This document shows positions 43,666-50,354 of a stretch of DNA of 64,000 nucleotides, piece after piece. This stretch comes from Pedobacter nanyangensis (GTDB lineage Bacteria; Bacteroidota; Bacteroidia; Sphingobacteriales; Sphingobacteriaceae). Below the pieces are notes generated by a model. That model had not been told where the DNA came from and searched no databases. It saw only the letters and a program-made list of their open reading frames with translations. The number at the start of each line of letters is the position of its first letter. Positions within the stretch are counted from its first letter, which is position 1. The DNA lies in NCBI RefSeq assembly GCF_003313505.1, contig NZ_QMHO01000001.1:558001-622000 (forward strand). The letters are read 5' to 3'. Both the position numbers and the translations under genes were made by a program.

Positions 43666-43717
43666 TTGATGATGCTCAAGATTCTTCGGTATCTTATCGC
43701 AATTTGAGCATCATCAA
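43666..43717. repeat. 14-bp perfect inverted repeat
   Basis: TTGATGATGCTCAA (43666-43679) pairs perfectly with TTGAGCATCATCAA (43704-43717) over a 24-base loop. It begins 30 bases after the zinc-ribbon stop; no T-tract follows. Confidence 0.75.
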
Positions 43718-43841
43718 GCTCTTTTGAAGTAGGAGGGCAATTCTTGTATAAACTATTTTTTGATTAAGAAAAAGGTCGATGACAGCGTATGGTCATTATA
43801 AATTTCCAAAGTTACTAATCTATGCCGTCCGAAAGGAAAGG

Positions 43842-43889
43842 CATTATCAGAACATGTATATATACATGAATAACATGTTACCTGATAAT
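43842..43889. repeat. 16-bp two-part inverted repeat
   Basis: CATTATCAG-AACATGT pairs with ACATGTT-AC-CTGATAATG: 9 outer and 7 inner pairs with a two-base bulge and a 15-base AT loop. As DNA it would make a strong cruciform. Confidence 0.75.
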
Positions 43890-44189
43890 GGAATGTTGAT
43901 GAAAACAGTATATCAATGACTGATGTTGAAGAATTGTCTGATCTGTTGAAATCATCTGATAAGGCTTCAAAACATTAAAATATCAAATTATTTAATGAAA
44001 AGTCTGATAATCACTTCAAGAACCAAGAATTAATGATTTGATGAATCTCAAGAACTTCAAGCATAAATTAGTTGAAGATGGGATAATAATTGTGAAATGT
44101 CATGCGCAGACCGATTTTCTCAAAATTCTAAGTTCTTTCAAATGAAAGCTGATGATCTTTAATCTGGATAGCTAGGCAATTAAACTTAA

Positions 44190-44287
44190 TCAATTCTATT
44201 GACTTTTTATTGCCTTAGAAGAAAGAACTACCCTAAGGTCAGGTAAATAGACACGGAGGTTAAAATCGTTGAAATCTCAAGAGATTT
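44190..44287 (+). pseudogene. Decayed gene-end fragment, repeat copy A
   Basis: About three quarters identical, without gaps, to 45249-45346. In the frame that is open in copy B, copy A has stops at the fourth codon and twice later, so it is dead. It lies immediately outside the stop of the gene at 44286-45176, whose stop codon falls in the repeat. Confidence 0.6.
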
Positions 44288-45176
44288 AGGTGCCAAAAGG
44301 ACGTCCGCCAATAGTTTCAATATTTACTAAATTATCAAAATCACACTTCGTACAATGTTCAATTAACTCACTTTCAGTTTTGCCAGAATAAATCTCAAGG
44401 CTCATACTTCCGCAATTAGGGCATCTTGGCTCAAGATCAAACCCAAGATACTTCATGAAGAGATTCTCAAATATCGATACTGTTGAAGCAGCTAATATGA
44501 TGCAGATTTTGCAATCTGGAAAGTTCTTGTAAGCAGAATGAACAATTTCAGAAGAATAACTCCAAGCCATGTCACTCATCTTTCTGGCATGACTACGCAA
44601 AGTAGCATTGTTAGACCCAGGAGCGTATTCATCAATAAATAGTTTTGCTATGCCTTTAAAGTCTCCATTTTTTAATTGAGCTTTTTCAACAACTTGACCA
44701 TTTCTTTTTGTAAGCTCATGAGCTAAGGCTAACAGACTTTCTCGGCAAATAAGTCCTATAGCTTGCATTTCCTCAGCTTCCATACCTATATGTAGTCGAT
44801 CAGCAGCGAGCGTTAATTTTCTTCTTATTGCATGAACTTGTTCAAGGTCTAATGGTAATTCAGACAATACATTACTCTCTTCGTTTTGTCCATGTTGAAG
44901 ACGTTGAACTATTCCAACATGAAAAGAATAGACCTCATCTGCAGTGAAATAGAATGTATCTTGCGGATAAAGGTTCATAGGGACACGCAGTCCTTCGGCA
45001 ATCCACCATGCACCTTTATTTGTTTTAACATTCCAAATATTAGCTTTGATACCACCATCATCAAAAGTTCCTTCAACTTGTAAGTACAGTACTTTGGAAA
45101 TTTTATTCTCTTTCAAATACTTCTTTATTCTTTTTTCAGTGTCTTTTCTTTCTTGTGGTGTCATTATATCCGACAA
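44286..45176 (-). CDS. Unknown protein with C-terminal zinc ribbon
   Basis: A 296-residue cytoplasmic protein. The N-terminal third is charged and beta-rich (KVLYLQVEGTFDDGGIKANI); the middle is helical (IRRKLTLAADRLHIGMEAEE, then MAWSYSSEIVHSAYKNF); residues ~250-280 form a zinc ribbon (RCPNCGSMSLEIYS and HCTKCDFDN). I do not recognise the family. The helical core with a conserved-looking R/H spacing could be HEPN-like, but this is only a suggestion. The gene runs against its neighbours and sits between two copies of a ~100-bp repeat, as if it had been inserted as a separate cargo unit. Confidence 0.65.
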   Translation of the reverse strand: MSDIMTPQERKDTEKRIKKYLKENKISKVLYLQVEGTFDDGGIKANIWNVKTNKGAWWIAEGLRVPMNLYPQDTFYFTADEVYSFHVGIVQRLQHGQNEESNVLSELPLDLEQVHAIRRKLTLAADRLHIGMEAEEMQAIGLICRESLLALAHELTKRNGQVVEKAQLKNGDFKGIAKLFIDEYAPGSNNATLRSHARKMSDMAWSYSSEIVHSAYKNFPDCKICIILAASTVSIFENLFMKYLGFDLEPRCPNCGSMSLEIYSGKTESELIEHCTKCDFDNLVNIETIGGRPFGT

Positions 45177-45248
45177 TTAAGAGTGGTCAATTTTATGAAA
45201 CATAAATATAATTAATTCCAAAATAATTACTTGCGACGTATTCTTTTC

Positions 45249-45353
45249 CAATTCTATTGGCTTTTTAGTGCTCTAGAAGATGGAACAACGTTAAAAGCAG
45301 GTAAAGAGACAACCGAAGAATTATCGTTGGAATCTCAAGAGATTTTATTGTAA
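45249..45353 (+). pseudogene. Gene-end fragment, repeat copy B
   Basis: Open from 45216 to a TAA at 45351-45353 with a coding-like reading (QFYWLFSALEDGTTLKAGK, then EELSLESQEILL at the end), preceded by a stop at 45213. It looks like the last ~46 codons of a lost gene; the same end, decayed, is at 44190-44287. No start codon or full gene remains. Confidence 0.55.
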
Positions 45354-45444
45354 AAACTCAATTTATGGTTTAATAGCAAAAAGATTATTCAGTTTAATTT
45401 GATGAAGTGAAAGTGATACTGTAATTTCAGAAAAATTTAACTGT

Positions 45445-45777
45445 ATGAAAACGCTCACTCCTACTTTTGAAAGTTTCCAAGAGTTTTACATAGAATTTGT
45501 TGCTCCACTCAAAAATAATAATCCTGAATACATAAGGCTTGATGGACAGACTACTGGCTCTACCAGAGGTGCTGCGGCTTATTTCAAATATAGGGGCAAT
45601 AAATGGAAAGTTGATGCAGATACTCAAATCGACAAACTGAAAATAGCCTTTGAGCTTCTTCAACGGGGCGAAGATCCATTTTTGATAAAGCCAACTCAAA
45701 ATAATACTGGCGAATGCCTCATCATCAAAGAACAGCCTTTGAGGAATAAGAAATTTTATGTCTATAAAATAGTTTGA
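45445..45777 (+). CDS. Small protein of unknown function, first of three-gene unit
   Basis: A 110-residue protein beginning MKTLTPTFESFQEFYIEFV. It has no signal peptide or membrane segment, is a mixed alpha/beta sequence, and shows no motif I recognise (the central RGAAAYFKYRGNKWKVDADT looks like a compact beta domain). The next gene starts three bases after its stop, so both are translated together. Probably part of a unit with the DUF3883 nuclease, perhaps as regulator or antitoxin; this is inference from position only. Confidence 0.6.
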   Translation: MKTLTPTFESFQEFYIEFVAPLKNNNPEYIRLDGQTTGSTRGAAAYFKYRGNKWKVDADTQIDKLKIAFELLQRGEDPFLIKPTQNNTGECLIIKEQPLRNKKFYVYKIV

Positions 45778-45779
45778 TT

Positions 45780-46742
45780 ATGAGTTTTTCAAGAGAAGAG
45801 TTGAAGATCAGAGATTTTGATGCTCAACAAAAAATAGCTCAGGCTCTTGTAGATAAGTTAGAGCAAAATCAGAAACTAACTGCCGCAGAAGCAAGCCATA
45901 TTTGTGGAAGACTAAGACTTTTTCATGATGAACAGGGCAGAGAATTAGATGCGTTAAAATATCCTCAATGCAATGATTGTGTTTTTCGAGATAAGTATCT
46001 TTTGTATTTTAATAACCATGAAGGGTGGAACCTTGCACTTGATTTTAATGGAGAAATAAGTCAAAATCACAAAAGAGATGATGTTGAATTCCTGAATAGC
46101 CATCATTTATCTTGGGAAATGGATGTAGTAAGTAACCTTCGTTTAAAAGATGAAATAAAAAGACATATCGCTATTGAAACTAATAGACAAATCAAATCAT
46201 TAAAAGTTTATTGTCAACAAATGGGTTATGGTAGCAATCGTTTTGAGTATTTAAGAAAGGGGCTAGTTCTACATAGCAAATTCATTTATTTAACAGTTCT
46301 CGAATATTATGACGAAGGAAATCCGAAAGAAGAGATTTTATCGATATGCAATTATAAATTCGTAATTGACAGCTTTGTTTACATTCATGTGCTTTTTAGA
46401 CATTATGCACAAATAGTTAAAGAGCATCAAACAGATAAGTCCTATCATTCTATTCGACATTTTGACCACACGAACTTACCAAAGGAAATTTTAAAAATAC
46501 TGGTTGAATTTTCTGGTATTGTTGATTGTAATCGGTTCGATAGAGAAAAAGTTTTCTTCAAGATAGATGATACCAATTTTGCTCTTTGGTATAAGGAAAT
46601 AGAATTTAACAAAAGAGGCAAGCCCAAAGAAAAGGTAATGCAAATTCAAACTTTATACCCTGTAGAGGCAAAAAGAGATTTAGAGAAAATACAAGGACTA
46701 AACTCTGTAAAAGTTGATGATAATCTCTGGTTTTACTTATAA
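45780..46742 (+). CDS. Unknown protein, second of three-gene unit
   Basis: A 320-residue cytoplasmic protein starting at the ATG at 45780 (MSFSREELKIRD). The N-terminal ~100 residues include helices and a PQCNDCVFRDKYLLYF segment, with a Cys pair and further His residues in NSHHLSWEMD; the middle is helical (FVIDSFVYIHVLFRHYAQIV). No known family is recognised. It is three bases behind the small gene and 40 bases ahead of the DUF3883 gene. A paired function with that nuclease, as sensor or modifier, is possible. Confidence 0.6.
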   Translation: MSFSREELKIRDFDAQQKIAQALVDKLEQNQKLTAAEASHICGRLRLFHDEQGRELDALKYPQCNDCVFRDKYLLYFNNHEGWNLALDFNGEISQNHKRDDVEFLNSHHLSWEMDVVSNLRLKDEIKRHIAIETNRQIKSLKVYCQQMGYGSNRFEYLRKGLVLHSKFIYLTVLEYYDEGNPKEEILSICNYKFVIDSFVYIHVLFRHYAQIVKEHQTDKSYHSIRHFDHTNLPKEILKILVEFSGIVDCNRFDREKVFFKIDDTNFALWYKEIEFNKRGKPKEKVMQIQTLYPVEAKRDLEKIQGLNSVKVDDNLWFYL

Positions 46743-46782
46743 TAACTATTTATTTATTGATCATACATAATGCTCGTTGCTT

Positions 46783-48030
46783 ATGACAACTGAACTATTG
46801 AGACAACATCAAATGGTGTTTCTAAATCATTTTGATAATGATAGGATAACATCAATTGAAGAACTTTTAAAGATATTCTACTCAGAATTTCCGATTGATA
46901 ATATAAAGAGACTTTCGAAAGAAAATTATGTACTCGGCAGGCTTTATGTAGATCAAAGTGAAAGTTTTTGCTACTGGATGGAAAAAAAGTTAGAAAATTT
47001 TGGAAAAATATCTGGTAGTAATGCCAGTCAATACGGGGTGTTTTATGGGCGATATGGCAAGAATACAGAAAAAGAATATAGAGGTGCAAAAAAGTATGGT
47101 AGTGATTTTGATACAGCGTTTCATAACCTAAAAATTAAAATTTCAGAGCTGCTGTTATCGGGGTCAATAGAGGATTATGCAGCCATTTCTAGGTCTATAA
47201 TACCTGATAAGTTCAAAGGGAAATTGCTGGCAACATATTTTCCAGACAAATATCTAAGTATTTATTCTAAAGAGTATCTTGACGAAATATTAACGTATTT
47301 CAACTTAGATGATGAAGGTAGCCTAAATGAAGAGCCTATTTATAATCAGTTGAGGTTGATAAAATGGAAAAATGAAGATGATATAATGAAATCATGGTCA
47401 TTAATGAAATTTGCAATGTTCATAAATGATGAACTATACACATATCTATACAACGTAACAAAAGATAATGAGCAGGAGAAAGTGCCTAAATTTCCAGAAA
47501 TTGGAAATTTGAATATTAGTTTGATAACAAACTTGCAGATTGATAAAGATTTTATAAATACAGGTTCAAAAAGCAACGTAAGTGACTTACCATTAAAGAA
47601 GCAAGACTACGAAAAATTTAATCTTAGAAAAAAAGCTATTGGTGACCGTGGGGAGCATATCGCTAAAATATGGGAAGAAATGTATTTGATAAAGAATGGG
47701 AGACCTGATTTAGCAAAAAAAGTTACCTGGGTTTCAAGGGACACTGATAGTTTAGGATACGACATCTTGTCTTGGGGTTTAGATGGTAGGAAGAAGTATA
47801 TTGAGGTAAAGTCAACTACGAATAAAAAAGCTGATCCAAATTTTTTTATAACATCGTTCGAATTGTCTCAATCAGAGAGTCTGACAAACTACTTCATTTA
47901 CTATGTATTTGATGTGTTAGGTCTATCTCCTAAAATATGGAATCTGGGAAACCCTTTCTTTCCAAAAGTTAGAGGTGTAGTGATGAAACCAACTTTATAC
48001 AAAGTAAGTATTAAGTCAAAGAAGGTATAA
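46783..48030 (+). CDS. DUF3883-domain protein (PD-(D/E)XK-like nuclease)
   Basis: A 415-residue protein. The C-terminal ~130 residues carry the DUF3883 pattern: GDRGEHIAKIWEE (conserved Glu), SLGYDILSW (Asp) and YIEVKSTT (Glu-x-Lys), the catalytic layout of PD-(D/E)XK nucleases. The N-terminal ~250 residues are helical and include PDKYLSIYSKEYLDEILTYF, a stretch like those preceding nuclease or McrB-type domains in restriction proteins. Such proteins are common in defence islands and are thought to cleave foreign DNA. The start at 46783 is used; TTG at 46777 is in frame. Last gene of the island, about 100 bases before attR. Confidence 0.75.
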   Translation: MTTELLRQHQMVFLNHFDNDRITSIEELLKIFYSEFPIDNIKRLSKENYVLGRLYVDQSESFCYWMEKKLENFGKISGSNASQYGVFYGRYGKNTEKEYRGAKKYGSDFDTAFHNLKIKISELLLSGSIEDYAAISRSIIPDKFKGKLLATYFPDKYLSIYSKEYLDEILTYFNLDDEGSLNEEPIYNQLRLIKWKNEDDIMKSWSLMKFAMFINDELYTYLYNVTKDNEQEKVPKFPEIGNLNISLITNLQIDKDFINTGSKSNVSDLPLKKQDYEKFNLRKKAIGDRGEHIAKIWEEMYLIKNGRPDLAKKVTWVSRDTDSLGYDILSWGLDGRKKYIEVKSTTNKKADPNFFITSFELSQSESLTNYFIYYVFDVLGLSPKIWNLGNPFFPKVRGVVMKPTLYKVSIKSKKV

Positions 48031-48137
48031 AAAATGGGGTAAATTCTAGGGTAAATTCATCTGAAAAGGTATAGTGCAGTTTTGGGCAATTTTGGTTCAA
48101 AATCACATTTTTTGCTGACAATAATTGAGTTCAGAAC

Positions 48138-48152
48138 TCTGCTCGGGGCTAC
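48138..48152 (+). other. attR: right island boundary
   Basis: Perfect 15-base copy of the tRNA-Arg 3' end (TCTGCTCGGGGCTAC). It lacks the rest of the tRNA, so it is a partial duplication and not a second gene. Confidence 0.88.
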
Positions 48153-48155
48153 TTA

Positions 48156-48188
48156 AGGAAATACCATACTTACGGTATTTCCTTTTTT
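48156..48188 (+). terminator. Original terminator of tRNA-Arg, displaced by the island
   Basis: AAGGAAATACC pairs with GGTATTTCCTT over the ATACTTAC loop and is followed by T-rich sequence. It starts four bases after the tRNA end copy in attR. Confidence 0.8.
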
Positions 48189-48503
48189 TATATTGCTAAA
48201 AATATATTACAATTAGTTGCATATCTTCCAATATCAGTTCGACATTTTCCAGCCAATTAACCTATGCCAAAACAAATTTGCGTCTAAAAAAAACCTATCA
48301 AGCTTACGCTGGGAAACTATTTGACTTGTTTCGAATTTTCCTTACGGATCAACCTCAGCAAAGGAGCAACATAAAATTTTTAGTACAATTTTACAGGGTG
48401 CCGCTTTAAGCATCCAGCAGGAATCATAGCACAACTACGGGCTTCTTCAACACGGAGATTTAAGACATCAAAATACGGGAGAAGGTATTCCTATATAAAG
48501 GAG

Positions 48504-49256
48504 TTACCCTTCAATCCATTTCCTAAACTCGGCTGTTGTAGCTGTCGAGGTGGTTAAACGTTGGGACTGGTTAATTAATTTAATGGAGATCCGGTCGTTG
48601 AAGTAAGGTTCTATTGATTCAATAAAATTGATGTTGACCATCTCGCCCCTATTGATCTTAAAGAAGATATTAGGATTCAGTTTTTCGGCCAAATCGGCAA
48701 AACGTTGCCTAAATTCATAGGTTTTTCCCTTATTGTCAACTGCGTGGCAAATACCTAAATGCGTCGAAATACTGACGATGTTTTTAACTTCCAATAACAA
48801 CGTATTGGCATTTGCCTTAACCAAGATCCTTTCTTTGTATCTGTGGTTGATCTTACTGATGGCGGACGAGATACTTGCCCAATCTATAGGTTGGTTTTTA
48901 GATGCCAGCCGGTTAAATTTGCTCATGGCAGCTTCAAAACTTTTGTAGCTAATAGGTTTTAGTAAATAAGCGATGCCGTTACTGTCGAAGGCCTCTTGGT
49001 AAAAATCGTTGAATGCTGTAGTAAAGATAATGGGACAGGTAATGATATCTCGCTGCAGCGAAGTGAATACATTGCCATCTAGTAACTTGATGTCGCAAAA
49101 CACTAAGTCTGGCATTTTATGTTCAGTAAACCAGGCTAAAATCTCTTCATTACTTTTTAATACCGTTGCAACAGTAATACTGCTATCGTATTTTTCGATA
49201 TAAAAAAGAAGCTGCTCGGCATTAAGGCTTTCGTCTTCTATGATTACAATGGTCAT
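48504..49256 (-). CDS. LytTR response regulator
   Basis: A 250-residue transcription regulator. The receiver domain has IIEDE at 5-9, the phosphate-accepting Asp55 (VFCDIKL) and a TTAFNDFYQEAF switch region; the LytTR DNA-binding domain follows in the last ~100 residues (VSISTHLGICHAVDNKGKTY, FFKINRGEMVNINFI). It is 10 bases behind the histidine kinase gene, its probable partner. The target may be the TonB receptor gene at the head of the cluster. Confidence 0.93.
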   Translation of the reverse strand: MTIVIIEDESLNAEQLLFYIEKYDSSITVATVLKSNEEILAWFTEHKMPDLVFCDIKLLDGNVFTSLQRDIITCPIIFTTAFNDFYQEAFDSNGIAYLLKPISYKSFEAAMSKFNRLASKNQPIDWASISSAISKINHRYKERILVKANANTLLLEVKNIVSISTHLGICHAVDNKGKTYEFRQRFADLAEKLNPNIFFKINRGEMVNINFIESIEPYFNDRISIKLINQSQRLTTSTATTAEFRKWIEG

Positions 49257-49266
49257 CCCTATTATT

Positions 49267-50274
49267 TTATCTACTGGTAATTACTGGTATCTTTACCACA
49301 AATTTATTGTCAATAGCCTGATAGTCCAAGACTTTGTCAAACAAGAGTTGATATCTTTTGGCAACGTTGGAAAGTCCCAGTCCTGTGTTGGAAATCATTT
49401 CTACAGGTCTAATCGGATTGGTAATCACAATTAGATTTTTCTCTCTCCTGATCTCTATTTGTAATGGTAACGTATCGCTGCTTTGGTTGTGTTTTATGGC
49501 GTTTTCTAGGCAAATCTGCAAAGCAAAAGGAACTATATATCCATCTTGGTCATCTATTTCAAGTTTGATTTGGTAGGCACTCCCGAAACGTTTGGTAGTT
49601 AAAGCTAGGTACTTTTGCAGAAATGATAGTTCGTCTTTTAATGCTACGCTATCGGTAGTATTGTGCAATAAAAAGTAACGGTAAACGTCAGCAAGGTCTT
49701 CGATAAAATCCTCAACTTGACTTGGATCTTTGCGAATTAACGAAGATAGTATGCTCAGGTTGTTGAATAAAAAATGAGGTTCTATATTTTTCGTCAGCAT
49801 TTGAAGGTGCATACTTTCTAGCTCTATTTTAGAATGGGCTAGTTTCTCCTTTAAGGCGTTGGTTTCTGTAAAAAATAGATAGGCAATGGTAAAACCTGAA
49901 ACATATAAGTGGGAAAAGGAAATGGAAAAGATAAAATTGGTTTGTAACAAGGCAAAAGTAGTATTTCCACCGTAGTAGGCCCTAACAGCGATATGAAAAA
50001 TTGAAGTGAAAATTGCAAATAGCGGAATGGTCAACAGAAAAGCATAGACAAACTTAAACCTTCTAATTTTCCATCTGCTTAAAAGTTTCCAGGCAATCAG
50101 CGTGCAGCCCAACGAGCCCAAGGTATTAAGGTAAGTGGTAATATGTGTAGGAAGATCATAGAAGTTGATATCTCCCCACATCCTGGTAACGTAATAGGTA
50201 AGCGTTTGCAGTGCGTTCAGTAAAAAAAGTACCAAAAGAAAGGCAATGGCCGCGATTATTTTTTTAAGGGACAT
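49267..50274 (-). CDS. LytS-type sensor histidine kinase
   Basis: A 335-residue inner-membrane kinase. About four membrane helices occupy residues 1-135, with no recognisable extracellular sensor domain; then the His_kinase segment with the phosphorylated His in NIEPHFLFNNLSILSSLIR, and an ATPase domain with N box LQICLENAIKHNQ and G box GLGLSNVAKRYQ. The signal sensed is unknown. It lies between the receptor gene (80 bases upstream) and the regulator gene (10 bases downstream). Confidence 0.92.
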   Translation of the reverse strand: MSLKKIIAAIAFLLVLFLLNALQTLTYYVTRMWGDINFYDLPTHITTYLNTLGSLGCTLIAWKLLSRWKIRRFKFVYAFLLTIPLFAIFTSIFHIAVRAYYGGNTTFALLQTNFIFSISFSHLYVSGFTIAYLFFTETNALKEKLAHSKIELESMHLQMLTKNIEPHFLFNNLSILSSLIRKDPSQVEDFIEDLADVYRYFLLHNTTDSVALKDELSFLQKYLALTTKRFGSAYQIKLEIDDQDGYIVPFALQICLENAIKHNQSSDTLPLQIEIRREKNLIVITNPIRPVEMISNTGLGLSNVAKRYQLLFDKVLDYQAIDNKFVVKIPVITSR

Positions 50275-50354
50275 GTTTCTATTGTTCGTTATTTTAAAAG
50301 GTGGACTGTTGGTTTTGTATGGTTCAACAAACCAACAGCCATCAAATATCTAGG

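Larger units (their letters stand above)
43637..44285. other. 649-bp non-coding stretch with palindromes
   Basis: It holds two strong hairpins (43666-43717 and 43842-43889) and, at its right end, a decayed copy of a repeat (44190-44287). From 43890 to 44189 the sequence is AT-rich with no gene I can support; it may be remnant coding sequence. The palindromes next to an integrase and zinc-ribbon gene could mark an origin or regulatory site. Confidence 0.5.
31508..48152. mobile_element. 16.6-kb genomic island integrated at tRNA-Arg(CCT)
   Basis: It is bounded by direct repeats of the tRNA 3' end (31508-31522 and 48138-48152), carries a tyrosine recombinase (41396-42574), and is clearly richer in A+T than the housekeeping genes at 6.6-15 kb. 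Flanking genes on either side (MscS/tRNA and LytTR) are ordinary chromosome. No relaxase, conjugation or phage structural gene is seen, so movement by its own transfer machinery is unlikely; it may be a mobilised or satellite-type element. The cargo is defence-like: hsdS-ptuAB-hsdM, ParB/TET-JBP/HTH and a DUF3883 nuclease unit. Unusually, the integrase sits in the middle, about 10 kb from attL and 5.6 kb from attR. Confidence 0.88.
48031..48503. other. Right end of island and chromosomal junction
   Basis: It contains two direct copies of GGGTAAATTC (48037-48058), possible arm-type recombinase sites, then attR (48138-48152) and the former tRNA terminator (48156-48188). From 48190 to 48503 I see no gene; the minus-strand LytTR gene ends at 48504. 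Confidence 0.6.

Noticed and set aside
48138..48152. Second tRNA gene
   Set aside because: Only the last 15 bases of the tRNA are present; it is an attachment-site copy.
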